From Streptomyces chartreusis (GTDB lineage: Bacteria; Actinomycetota; Actinomycetes; Streptomycetales; Streptomycetaceae), in the NCBI RefSeq assembly GCF_008704715.1, contig NZ_CP023689.1, positions 5,580,001 to 5,644,000 on the forward strand: 64,000 nucleotides of DNA, in the 5' to 3' direction. Below the pieces are notes generated by a model. The model saw only the letters and a program-made list of their open reading frames with translations. It had not been told where the DNA came from and searched no databases. Shown here in pieces: positions 28,101-34,975 of the stretch. The position numbers and the translations under genes are program-made. Numbering within the stretch: position 1 is the stretch's first letter; every line of letters begins with the position of its first letter.

Positions 28101-29406
28101 CCCCGCCGGGCCCGGCGGGCAGCGGCACCTCGTCGCCTACGTCGTTCCCGTGCCGGGCGGTCCGGCGCCCGAACCGGAGGCGCTGCGCGCCCACTTGGCC
28201 CGCACCCTCCCCGGCTACATGGTGCCCGGCGCCTTCGTCACGCTGGCCGATCTGCCGCTCACCCCCAACGGGAAGCTCGACGTCCGGGCCCTGCCGGCCG
28301 CCGAGGCCGCTCCCGTCGACCGTGTCGTACGGGCGCCGGGCACCGAGGCGGAGCGGGTGCTGTGCGCTGCGGTCGCCGAGGTGCTCGACGTGGGGCCGGT
28401 CGGACCCGATGACGGGTTCTTCGCGCTGGGTGGGGACAGTCTGAAGGCGATTCTGCTGGTCAGCGCTGCCGCGCGGGGTGGGCTGCGGATCAGTCTTGCG
28501 GCCGTTTTCGAGCACCGGACCCTTGCAGCTCTCGCCGGCAGTGCCGAGACGGGTCGTAGTTCGGGTGCGGCGCCGTCTGGGCTGGTCGCGCAGTTCCCCG
28601 CGCCCCTATGGGGCGCTCCCGTGCTGGCGATTCGCTCCACCGGCTCCCGCCCCCCGCTGTTCTGCGTCCACGGTGGGCTCGGCTTCGGGATTCCGTTCGT
28701 CGCGCTCGCCGAGCATCTCGATGCCGAGCAGCCCGTGTTCGCGCTCCAGGCCCGTGGGCTCGGCGGTGACGAGCCGTTGCCGCGGGATATCGCCGAGGTC
28801 GCCGACGAGTACGTGGAGCGGATCCGGGGCGTGCAGCCCAGCGGGCCCTACCACCTGCTCGGCTGGTCCTACGGCGGAGTCGTCGCCCATGAGATGGCGG
28901 TGCGGCTGCGGGCGGCCGGAGAGGAAGTGGCCTATCTCGCCAACCTCGACGCCTTTCCCGACGACGCGCGCGGCGCCGCGCCGACCGACGAGGAGTTCCT
29001 CGCTGACTTCCTCACCGAAGCCGGCGTCGGCACGGACGGCGTCGGCCGGCTCACCCCGGCCGCCGTCGCCGCGCACCTCGCGCGCACCGGCGGCCCGCTC
29101 GCCGGGCTCGGCGAGGCGACGCTGGAGCGGCTGATCGGCGTCATGCGCAACAACCTCGCACTGTTCCAGCGGTTCACGCCCGGCCGGTTCGACGGCTGCC
29201 CCATGACGCTGTTCCTGGCGACCGGCGGCGGCCTCGGCCAGGAGGAACGCGCACTGCGCACCAAGAGCTGGGAGCCGCACCTCGCCGGGGCCCTCGACGC
29301 GTACGACGTCGACTGCGGCCACCAGCAGATGCTCGGCCCCGGTCCGGCGGCGGTCATCGGCCGTCGCGTCGAGCGAGACCTCGCCGCGCTGACGGCCGCC
29401 CGCTGA
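22114..29406 (+). CDS. NRPS, two modules plus thioesterase: C-A(Thr)-T-C-A(Val/Ile-like)-T-TE
   Basis: A 2430-residue synthetase from GTG 22114, overlapping the previous stop (GTGA). Landmarks: C1 HHILVDGWS (~159), A1 YTSGSTGRPKG (~622), PCP1 GGHSLLA (~1012), C2 with HHITADRWS (~1227), A2 (~1716), PCP2 GGDSLKA (~2107), TE nucleophile GWSYGG (~2250). A1 code D-F-W-N-V-G-M-V-H-K matches the threonine code. A2 reads D-A-F-F-L-G-V-T-F-K, close to Ile/Val codes. The second C domain has Arg where HHxxxDG normally has Gly. Two copies of the GTTCCCCGCGCCCC repeat are embedded in frame, in C2 and in the PCP-TE linker. The TE would release the chain by hydrolysis or by macrolactonisation, for which the Thr hydroxyl is one possible nucleophile. 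Confidence 0.95.
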   Translation: MTEPTTGSKSGARSRISAVLPLSPLQQGLLFLSSYDRTAPDLYTLQFVADIDGDAADLERRLRTASAALLRRHPNLRACFRNRKNGEPVQVVPHEDEVRPPWAVHDLTDLPEEEREAQARRIAREDRLRRIDPARPPLMRFALLRLGERRCRLVWSVHHILVDGWSLPLAVRELTLLADERGAAALPEPTAYRTFLNWLGTRDRAAARTAWAGLLDGLDGPVRVAPEATGTDTELPQSVRDFLPERETAALTAWARGRGLTLNSVVQGCWAVLLGRLTGREDVVLGAVTSGRPAEVPGVESMIGLFANTLPVRADVRPQRRAGELIEELARQQLAMMPHEHLPLAEVQSASGIQGELFDTVLAFQSYPLDEEGLRRETGGAVSAAQVHSATHYPLHLTVLPGERLEMQLAYRSSVPGAESVLGRLVRVLRQVADDPDVLLARLGGLDPAEERRILTEWSGTAESGPAPARRTTIPELFAERAARTPDAVAVTAGTTSLTYRELDERANRLAHLLAARGAGPETFVAIALPRSADLIVAVLAVLKSGAAYLPLEPAHPADRVAHTLRDARPVLLLTGAGADVPAAPDLPRVDLAAAGTRAELAACPATDPRAAVAPEHAAYVIYTSGSTGRPKGVVVPHQNVVRLLDATDDWFGFGPDDVWTLFHSIAFDFTVWELWGALLYGGRLVVVPYDVTRSPDAFRELLARERVTVLNQTPSAFYQLMRADAETDSELALRYVVFGGEALDIGRLGDWYARHADDAPRLVNMYGITETTVHVSYQELDAATAAAGGGSVIGRGIPDLRVYVLDGALRPAAAGVPGELYVAGPGLARGYLGRPDLTADRFVACPFGPAGARMYRTGDLGRWRADGTLEYLGRADQQVQLRGFRIELGEIATVLGRHPGVAEAAVVAREDRPGDQRLVAYVVSAAELGAELREFASTRLPDYMVPSAVVRLPAIPLTANGKLDRRALPAPEYATSDRAPRTREEEALSAIFAEVLGLERVGVDDDFFALGGHSLLATRIVNRARAELGTELGIRDLFEAPSVSALAARVPAAAPGRTPLAARPRPATLPLSYAQQRLWFIEHLGAPDGLYNIPLAVRLSGPLDVPALEAALADVVARHESLRTVFPQHSAPKGRGELRDQPRRTGSRETAQHGPTSPAVGPAEQRVLPPAEAPVPLPVTPVDEAALPDALATEAAHGFDLEHEVPVRARLFTLAPDDHVLLLVLHHITADRWSLAPLTRDLTTAYESRRSGRTPELPPPAVQYADYTLWQRDLLGDESDPDSELARQLAHWKKALDGLPEELQLPFDLPRGTRSGHHGGLVRADAPRELVTALRHLAAEWGVSVFMVLQAALAALLTRLGAGTDIPLGSPVAGRADERLDDLVGMFVNTLVLRTDTDGDPGFRELVQRVREFDLSAYRNQDVPFEKLVEVLNPERSMSRHPLFQVMLGHQQEADLPRGATSGGLSVRQQEVPGATAKWDLFFQLTEEGTDGLSLALEYRTDLFEPATARRIVDSYLRLLAAALAEPGLPLSRLDLLDPAERTDLLARGTRRTGTERTTLTELVARRVAAAPDAVALVHADPDGALVSTTYADLDAAANRLAHLLAGRGIGRGDLVALCLERGPATVTALLAIARTGAAYLPLDPAYPAERMRGMLTDSGARLLLTQESLAQALEPLRAELVVLDDPAVRGSLVHLPVTPPDVAPPAPDDLLYVIYTSGSTGRPKGVAVSHRAAARLVQGLPELEFTARDTFLYFAPVAFDASTFEIWGPLTQGARLAICPPGPADPEALGEFCGRAGVSVAFLTTQFVNAVADTRPAALAPLRILLTGGEAHSRDHLERLRAALPDTRVFNVYGPTETTTFATLQDLAAAEDTPVSVPIGLPIGDTCAYVLDEALRPVPRGVVGELYLGGPGLALGYLGRPAASAERFVACPFGEPGERMYRTGDLVRWDSRGRIDYVGRADQQVKIRGFRIEPGEIERHLTAHAEVARAAVLAPAGPGGQRHLVAYVVPVPGGPAPEPEALRAHLARTLPGYMVPGAFVTLADLPLTPNGKLDVRALPAAEAAPVDRVVRAPGTEAERVLCAAVAEVLDVGPVGPDDGFFALGGDSLKAILLVSAAARGGLRISLAAVFEHRTLAALAGSAETGRSSGAAPSGLVAQFPAPLWGAPVLAIRSTGSRPPLFCVHGGLGFGIPFVALAEHLDAEQPVFALQARGLGGDEPLPRDIAEVADEYVERIRGVQPSGPYHLLGWSYGGVVAHEMAVRLRAAGEEVAYLANLDAFPDDARGAAPTDEEFLADFLTEAGVGTDGVGRLTPAAVAAHLARTGGPLAGLGEATLERLIGVMRNNLALFQRFTPGRFDGCPMTLFLATGGGLGQEERALRTKSWEPHLAGALDAYDVDCGHQQMLGPGPAAVIGRRVERDLAALTAAR
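25514..25534. repeat. Single arm of the GGGGCGCGGGGAAC repeat in a C domain
   Basis: The 21-bp arm matches the right arm of the repeat at 17717-17737. It is read in frame as KGRGELRD inside a Pro/Ala-rich insert (codons ~25495-25660) in the second C domain of this NRPS, ahead of its HHxxxD motif. Confidence 0.8.
28587..28607. repeat. Single arm of the GTTCCCCGCGCCCC repeat in the PCP-TE linker
   Basis: The 21-bp arm matches the left arm at 17669-17689; a short GGGGCGC follows and could pair with it. Read in frame as VAQFPAPLWGAP between the last PCP and the thioesterase. Confidence 0.8.
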
Positions 29407-29456
29407 AACCACGTACCCGAATGTCCGACCCATCCGCACAGATCTGGAGAACCGTC

Positions 29457-29663
29457 ATGGCCAACCCCTTCGACAACGAGGACGGCACCTTCCTCGTCCT
29501 CGTCAACGACGAGGGGCAGCACTCCCTGTGGCCGTCCTTCGCCGCCGTGCCCGACGGCTGGCGGGTGGCGCTCGACGCGAGCGACCGGGCCACCGCCGTC
29601 GCCCACGTCGAGAGCAACTGGACCGACATGCGTCCGCTCAGCCTCCAGCGGCAGGCGGGCTGA
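29457..29663 (+). CDS. MbtH-like protein
   Basis: 68 residues from ATG 29457, which has GGAG 8 nt upstream; an in-frame ATG 29421 would add 12 residues not typical of the family. It carries the MbtH signature: N-D-E-x-Q-x-S-L-W-P followed by P-x-G-W and the terminal TDMRPLSL. MbtH proteins bind the N-terminal subdomain of A domains and are often needed for their solubility and activity. It follows the NRPS genes directly and is translationally close-coupled to the ABC ATPase (2 bp gap). Confidence 0.95.
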   Translation: MANPFDNEDGTFLVLVNDEGQHSLWPSFAAVPDGWRVALDASDRATAVAHVESNWTDMRPLSLQRQAG

Positions 29664-29665
29664 GC

Positions 29666-30661
29666 GTGTCCTCGTCCGACATAGCCATCCTCGCCGAGGG
29701 CCTCGGCAAGACGTACCGGTCGCACACCGCGCTGCACGGCATCGACCTGTCCGTGCCGGCCGGCAGCGTGCTCGGGGTGCTCGGGCCCAACGGCGCCGGC
29801 AAGACGACCACCGTGCGGATCCTCGCCACCCTCGTCCAGCCGACCGCCGGGCGGGCCACCGTCGCCGGGCACGACGTCGTGCGCGACAGCGTCGAGGTGC
29901 GCCGCCGCATCGGGCTCGCCGGGCAGTACGCGGCCGTCGACGAGCTCCTGACGGGCCGCGAGAACATCGTGCTCCTCGCCAGGCTGCTCCGGTTCGGGCG
30001 GCGCGGAGCCGCCCGGCGCGCCACCGAACTGCTCGAACGCTTCGAGCTCACCGAGGCCGCCGACCGTCCCGTGGGCACCTACTCCGGCGGGATGCGCCGC
30101 CGGCTCGACCTGGCCACCTGCGTCATCGGCGAGCCCGAGGTGCTGTTCCTCGACGAGCCGACGACGGGGCTCGACCCGACGAGCCGGGTCGTCCTGTGGG
30201 ACGTGGTGCGCGACCTGGTCGCCGACGGCGTGACCATCCTGCTCACCACCCAGTACCTGGAGGAGGCCGACGAACTCGCCGACCGCATCGCCGTGATCGA
30301 CGCCGGACGCGTCATCGCCGAGGGCACCCCGCAGTCCCTCAAGCGGCAGGTCGGCAGCGAACGCCTCGAGGTCACCGTGGCCCGCCCGGAGAGCCTCGGC
30401 GACGCGGTGGCCGCCCTGGCCTCGCTCGGCGGCCGGCCCCCGGTCGTCGACGAGGCCGCCCGCCGAGTCTCGGTCCAGCTGGGCGACGACGGCCTGGACG
30501 AGGTGTCCCGCGCCGCCCTGGCGCTGCGCGAGAAGGGCGTCGCCACCGCCGACTTCGAACTGCGCAAGCCCACCCTCGACGACGTCTTCTTCGACCTCAC
30601 GGGCACGGGCCGCAAGGAAGGGACCGAGGAGACCCGGTACCGGAAAGAGGAGATCCACTGA
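29666..30661 (+). CDS. ABC transporter ATP-binding protein, DrrA-type
   Basis: About 331 residues from GTG 29666, 2 bp after the mbtH stop; longer readings run into the mbtH gene. Motifs in order: Walker A GPNGAGKTTT, Q-loop region, signature YSGGMRRRLDLA, Walker B EVLFLDEPTTGLDP and a C-terminal extension typical of daunorubicin-resistance ATPases. It energises the permease encoded immediately downstream (TGATG overlap). Such DrrAB pairs export or give resistance to the cluster product. It works at the inner face of the cytoplasmic membrane. Confidence 0.95.
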   Translation: MSSSDIAILAEGLGKTYRSHTALHGIDLSVPAGSVLGVLGPNGAGKTTTVRILATLVQPTAGRATVAGHDVVRDSVEVRRRIGLAGQYAAVDELLTGRENIVLLARLLRFGRRGAARRATELLERFELTEAADRPVGTYSGGMRRRLDLATCVIGEPEVLFLDEPTTGLDPTSRVVLWDVVRDLVADGVTILLTTQYLEEADELADRIAVIDAGRVIAEGTPQSLKRQVGSERLEVTVARPESLGDAVAALASLGGRPPVVDEAARRVSVQLGDDGLDEVSRAALALREKGVATADFELRKPTLDDVFFDLTGTGRKEGTEETRYRKEEIH

Positions 30662-31500
30662 TGGCCACGGCAACCGCGACCCGCCCCGCACCCTCCGGCG
30701 GCGCGTTCGCCGGGCACGTCGGCGACACCCTCGCGCTGGCCGGCCGGCACCTGACGCACCTGCGGCGCTCGCCCGGCCGGCTGATCCTCGTCACCATGAA
30801 CCCGCTGGTGATGCTGATCGCCGTCGGCTACCTGTTCCGCAACTCCATGCAGGTCCCCGGAGGCGTCGCCTACGAGGACTTCATCATGGCCGGCATCGCC
30901 ATCCAGGTCGGCCTGACCAGCGTCGGCCCCACCGCCATCGGCGTCGCCCTCGACCTGCGGCACGGCCTCGTGGACCGGTTCCGCTCGCTGCCGATCTCAC
31001 CGGCCTCGGTGCTCGTCGGCCGCACCCTGTCCGACCTGTTCGTCGGCGCCGTCAGCCTCACCACGGTGTCCCTGGTCGGCCTCGCCGTCGGCTGGCGCCC
31101 GCACGAGGGCGTGCTGCGCACCGCCGCCGGATTCGGCGTCCTGCTCGCCTTCGTCTACGTGATGCTCTGGGTCGGAATTCTCCTCGGCACCACACAGAAG
31201 AACATCGAGGCCATCGACGGCACCGGCGCGCTCGTCCTCGTCGTGTTCAGTTTCCTTTCCAACGCCTACGTCTCGGTGAGCGGCCTGCCCGGCTGGCTGC
31301 GCCCGGTCGCCGAATGGAATCCGGTGACGTCCGTCATCACCACCTGCCGACGGCTGTGGGGCAATGACCCCGCGGGCGCAGCCGGCAGCGGATTCCCCGC
31401 CGAGCACCCCGGTCTGGTCACCGCCATCACCCTGTCCGCGCTGCTGGTCGTGGCGGTCGCGGGGAGCGTACGGGGCTTCCGGCGGGCCGTCGGACGCTGA
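30661..31500 (+). CDS. ABC-2 type permease, DrrB-type
   Basis: 279 residues from ATG 30661, overlapping the ATPase stop. About six hydrophobic segments are visible (for example at residues ~40-60, 75-95, 118-145, 150-175, 185-210 and 250-270). The middle contains the ABC-2 signature-like stretch ATKN equivalents (GTTQKNIEAIDG) and PEW-like LRPVAEWNPVTSV, as in DrrB proteins. Partner of the preceding ATPase; together they probably export the lipopeptide. It closes the first forward operon; a SARP-type operator starts 12 bp after its stop. Confidence 0.93.
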   Translation: MATATATRPAPSGGAFAGHVGDTLALAGRHLTHLRRSPGRLILVTMNPLVMLIAVGYLFRNSMQVPGGVAYEDFIMAGIAIQVGLTSVGPTAIGVALDLRHGLVDRFRSLPISPASVLVGRTLSDLFVGAVSLTTVSLVGLAVGWRPHEGVLRTAAGFGVLLAFVYVMLWVGILLGTTQKNIEAIDGTGALVLVVFSFLSNAYVSVSGLPGWLRPVAEWNPVTSVITTCRRLWGNDPAGAAGSGFPAEHPGLVTAITLSALLVVAVAGSVRGFRRAVGR

Positions 31501-31512
31501 CCGGCAACCCCT

Positions 31513-31552
31513 GTCAGCGGTCCATCAGTTGGACGTCAGCGCGCAGTCACCG
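31513..31552 (+). promoter_or_regulatory. SARP-type operator and promoter for the ACP-KS operon
   Basis: GTCAGCG at 31513, ATCAGTT at 31524, GTCAGCG at 31535 and GTCACCG at 31546 are spaced exactly 11 bp. TAATTT (31561-31566) begins 8 bp after the last heptamer, the spacing known for SARP targets, and is a good -10 candidate. The ACP start is at 31603. Confidence 0.85.
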
Positions 31553-31602
31553 GCGCTGGCTAATTTCGTGCCAGAGCTGAACCTGAAGAGAGGAACGAAC
31601 AA

Positions 31603-31854
31603 ATGACCACGGTCGCACCCCAGCACCTCTCCCGTATCCGGGAAATCATCGCCGAAAACATCGACGTCGACCTCGACGGGCTTTCCGACACCGCCCTGTT
31701 CATCGACGAACTCGGCGCGGACTCGCTGAAGCTCATCGACGTCCTCAGCGCCCTGGAGATGGAGTACTCCATCGTCATCGACATGAACGAACTGCCCAAG
31801 ATGACCAACGTGGAGGCCACTTACCAGGTGACCGCCGCGGCCGCCGGTTGGTGA
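31603..31854 (+). CDS. Acyl carrier protein of a type II system
   Basis: 83 residues from ATG 31603 with AGAGGAAC upstream. The phosphopantetheine Ser is in the motif E-L-G-A-D-S-L-K-L-I-D. It is short, acidic and helical as expected for a discrete ACP. It is the first gene of an operon with KS, CLF, KR and a phytoene-dehydrogenase-like enzyme, so it probably carries the growing polyene chain. It is a natural acyl donor for the first C domain of the two-module NRPS. Confidence 0.93.
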   Translation: MTTVAPQHLSRIREIIAENIDVDLDGLSDTALFIDELGADSLKLIDVLSALEMEYSIVIDMNELPKMTNVEATYQVTAAAAGW

Positions 31855-31883
31855 GCAGAACCCACGGGGGGAGGAGAACCCAC

Positions 31884-33113
31884 ATGTCCACCGCAACCGC
31901 ACGCCGCCGGGTCGTCCTGACCGGCTTCGGGGTGATCTCCAGCATCGGCACGGGGGTCGAGGAGTACACGGCGGGGCTGCGGTCCGGCCGCTCCGGAGCG
32001 CGGCCCATCACCCGGTTCGACACCGAGGGCTTCGGCCAGAACACCGCCTGCGAGGTCCCCGACTTCGAGCCCGGGCGCTGGATCCACAACGTCCCCCTGG
32101 ACGACATGGGCCGCGCCGGCCAGTACGCGGTCGCCGCCGCGCGGATGGCCGTCGACGACGCCGGGCTCACCGAGGACGACCTCGGCGAGCGGCAGGCCGT
32201 CATCACCGTCGGCACCACCGACGGGGAGTCGCACGACATCGCCGTGCTGCTGGAGCAGGAGCTGGCCGCCGGGGACCCGGAGGCGATGGACCCGGTGCTG
32301 TCCCGCCGTATCAACGCGGGCCGGCTGTCCACCGTCATCGCCCGCGAGCTGCGCATGCCGAACGTGGAGGCCACCACCGTCACCACGGCCTGCGCGGCCG
32401 GCAACTACTCCATCGGCTACGGCCTGGACTCGATCCGCTCCGGCGAGGTCGACATCGCGCTGTGCGGCGGCGCGGACGCCGTGTGCCGCAAGGCGTTCGC
32501 CCTGTTCAAGCGGTTCGGGGCGCTCACCCCCGACGTGGTGCGGCCCTTCGACAAGGACCGCCAGGGCATCCTCACCGGCGAGGGCGCCGGCATCCTCGTC
32601 CTGGAGAGCCTGGAGTCCGCCCTCGCGCGCGGCGCCCGGATCCACGCCGAGGTCCTCGGCTACGGCCTGTCCTGCGACGCCGCGCACCCCACCGCGCCCA
32701 ACCGCGACGGCATCGCCCGCGGCATCCGCCTCGCCCTCGACGACGCCGGCGTCAAGCAGGAGGAGATCGACTTCATCTCCGCGCACGGCACCGGCACCAA
32801 GGCCAACGACAAGACCGAGTCGGCCGCCATCGTCGACGTGTACGGCGACGCCCCGCCGCGCACCGTCGCCGTGAAGTCGATGCTCGGTCACTCGATGGGC
32901 GCGGCCAGCGCGCTCGGCGCCATCGCCTGCGGCCTCGCCATCGAGCACGGGTTCATCCCGCCCACCATCAACCACCGCGAGACCGACCCGGACTGCCCGC
33001 TCGACGTCGTGCCCAACCAGGCCGTCGAGGCGGACGTGCGGATCGTGCAGAACAACTCCAGCGCCTTCGCCGGCAACAACGCCGTCCTGATACTCGGCAC
33101 GTACGGGGAGTGA
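31884..33113 (+). CDS. Ketosynthase (KS-alpha / FabF-like) of a type II PKS
   Basis: 409 residues from ATG 31884 with GGGGGGAGGAG upstream. The catalytic triad of decarboxylating condensing enzymes is complete: Cys in TTACAAGNYSIG, first His in SAHGTGTKAND, second His in KSMLGHSMGAA. It is followed by a partner that lacks these residues, which is the KS-CLF arrangement. Unlike aromatic type II PKSs, the set includes a ketoreductase and a MaoC dehydratase and no cyclase, consistent with iterative formation of conjugated double bonds, as known for ishigamide- and cinnamoyl-type pathways. Confidence 0.93.
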   Translation: MSTATARRRVVLTGFGVISSIGTGVEEYTAGLRSGRSGARPITRFDTEGFGQNTACEVPDFEPGRWIHNVPLDDMGRAGQYAVAAARMAVDDAGLTEDDLGERQAVITVGTTDGESHDIAVLLEQELAAGDPEAMDPVLSRRINAGRLSTVIARELRMPNVEATTVTTACAAGNYSIGYGLDSIRSGEVDIALCGGADAVCRKAFALFKRFGALTPDVVRPFDKDRQGILTGEGAGILVLESLESALARGARIHAEVLGYGLSCDAAHPTAPNRDGIARGIRLALDDAGVKQEEIDFISAHGTGTKANDKTESAAIVDVYGDAPPRTVAVKSMLGHSMGAASALGAIACGLAIEHGFIPPTINHRETDPDCPLDVVPNQAVEADVRIVQNNSSAFAGNNAVLILGTYGE

Positions 33114-33122
33114 GTGACGACC

Positions 33123-34250
33123 ATGAGCACCGCAACAGCCAGACCGGAGGCCACGCTGCCGCCCGGCACACCCGTCATCACCGGCTGGTCGGCGGTCTCG
33201 CCGTACGGCATCGGCCGTGAGGAGTTCGCCGCCGGGGTGCGCGCCGGGGCCAAGACGGCCGTCAAGGCGGACGCGGGCCTCGGACCGCTGCCGTCGTCCG
33301 ACGTGTGCACGGTGCCCGGCTTCGACATCCAGGAGCAGCTCGGCCCGCGCGGCACGGCCAAGATGGACCGGCTCACCGCGCTCGCCCTGGTCGCCTCCGA
33401 CGGACTGCTCCTGGACGCCGACGGCAACCGGGCCGTGGCCACCGACGAGCTGACCGGTGTCGTCCTCGGCATCACCATGGGCAGCCTGGAGAACGTCACC
33501 GACTTCCTGCGCCAGTCGTACACCAACGCCCGCCCCTTCTACGTCGACGCGGGCCGCATCCCCTTCGGCAGCCTCAACCACGCCGCCGGTGCCACCGCCA
33601 TCCGGCACGACCTCAAGGGTCCCAACACCACGGTCGCCGGCGGTCGGGTCAGCGGGCTCCTCGCACTGAACTACGCGCGTCGCCTGATGGGTCAGGGCCG
33701 GGCGACGAAGTATCTGGTGGGCTCCGCCGAGGAGTTCTCCGCCGCGCACGCCTGGTTCGAGCACACCGCCACCGCTTCCGGCGACCCGGCCCCGCTGCTC
33801 GGGGAGGGCTGCGGACTGTTCCTGGTCGAGCAGGCGGAGGCCGCCGAACGCCCGCCGCTGGCCGCCGTGCTGAGCGTGGAGACCCGCGTCGACATCGACG
33901 ACGACCCCGGCGCGGCCGTCACCGCCTGCGCCCGCCGCGCCCTTCAGCGGGCCGGCGTCGACGCCGGCGAGGTGTGGGCGGCCGTGCCGTGTGCCGCGCC
34001 CACCGCCGCCGGACGCGCCGAGCACGAGGCCCTCGCCGCGCTGGTGCCCGCCGACGCGCTGTCCCGCGTGCCGTCCATGGAACTGCTCGGCGACACCAGT
34101 GCCGCCTCCGCGTCCTTCCAGATCGCCGCGGTGCTCGCGGTCGCCGAGGCCGACGCGGACTCCCGGGGCCGTACCGCCCTGGTCTCCGCCGTCGACCGTG
34201 ACGGCGCCGTCGCCGTGGCGGTCCTGCGACTGATGGGGGAGCAGCGATGA
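33123..34250 (+). CDS. Chain-length factor (KS-beta) lacking the catalytic Cys
   Basis: About 375 residues from ATG 33123; GTG 33114 is an alternative start nearer to the RBS. It aligns with the KS in overall order (VITGWSAVSPYGIG at the start, ETRVDIDDDPGAAV in the second half), but the nucleophile-elbow region reads NTTVAGGRVSG with no Cys, and both catalytic His motifs are absent. That identifies a chain-length factor that dimerises with the KS and sets chain length. The start abuts the KS stop, and its end overlaps the ketoreductase start (ATGA). Confidence 0.9.
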   Translation: MSTATARPEATLPPGTPVITGWSAVSPYGIGREEFAAGVRAGAKTAVKADAGLGPLPSSDVCTVPGFDIQEQLGPRGTAKMDRLTALALVASDGLLLDADGNRAVATDELTGVVLGITMGSLENVTDFLRQSYTNARPFYVDAGRIPFGSLNHAAGATAIRHDLKGPNTTVAGGRVSGLLALNYARRLMGQGRATKYLVGSAEEFSAAHAWFEHTATASGDPAPLLGEGCGLFLVEQAEAAERPPLAAVLSVETRVDIDDDPGAAVTACARRALQRAGVDAGEVWAAVPCAAPTAAGRAEHEALAALVPADALSRVPSMELLGDTSAASASFQIAAVLAVAEADADSRGRTALVSAVDRDGAVAVAVLRLMGEQR

Positions 34251-34975
34251 TCGCGCTGGTCAGCGGCGGTTCCCGGGGCATCGGCAGGTCGATCGTGCTG
34301 CGCCTGGCGCGGGACGGGCACGACGTCGCCTTCTGCTACCGCTCCAACGAGGACGCCGCCGAGCGCCTCGCCAAGGAGGCCGCCGAGCACGGCACCCGGG
34401 TCACCGCGACCCGCTGCGACGTCGCCGACGGGGACGACGTACGCGACTGGTTCACCCGCACCGAGCGTGAGCTCGGCCCCGTCGACGCGGCCGTCACCTC
34501 CGCCGGCATCACCCGGGACCGGCCACTGGTGCTGATGCCCGAGGACGACTGGAACCAGGTGCTGCGCACCAACCTCGACGGCGTGTACCACGTGTGCCGG
34601 GCCGCCGCGTTCTCCATGAGCAAGCGCAAGTCGGGCGCCATCGTCAACCTGTCGTCGGTCGCCGGGGTCTACGGCAACGCGGGCCAGGCCAACTACGCCG
34701 CCTCCAAGGCCGGGATCATCGGCTTCACCAAGTCCCTCGCGAAGGAGTGCGGGCCGCGCGGTGTGCGCGCCAACGTGGTCGCGCCGGGCCTCATCGAGAC
34801 GGACATGGTCGGCGAGATGCCGGAGGCGGTGCTCCAGAAGCAGCTGAAGAACGTGGCGCTGGGCCGCCTCGGCCGGCCCGAGGAGGTGGCCGACCTGGTC
34901 TCCTTCCTGGTGTCGGAGCGGGCCGCGTACATCACCGGATCGGTCTTCGAGATCCACGGCGGCGGCACCTTCTGA
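34247..34975 (+). CDS. 3-oxoacyl-ACP reductase (FabG-like SDR)
   Basis: 242 residues from ATG 34247. Classical short-chain dehydrogenase: NADP-binding GGSRGIG at residues ~6-12, NLSSVAG with the catalytic Ser, YAASKAG with catalytic Tyr and Lys, and a C-terminal YITGSVFEIHGGGTF. It reduces beta-ketoacyl-ACP to the 3-hydroxy form, which the MaoC dehydratase then converts to an enoyl unit. Four-base overlaps with both neighbours indicate translational coupling. Confidence 0.93.
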   Translation: MIALVSGGSRGIGRSIVLRLARDGHDVAFCYRSNEDAAERLAKEAAEHGTRVTATRCDVADGDDVRDWFTRTERELGPVDAAVTSAGITRDRPLVLMPEDDWNQVLRTNLDGVYHVCRAAAFSMSKRKSGAIVNLSSVAGVYGNAGQANYAASKAGIIGFTKSLAKECGPRGVRANVVAPGLIETDMVGEMPEAVLQKQLKNVALGRLGRPEEVADLVSFLVSERAAYITGSVFEIHGGGTF

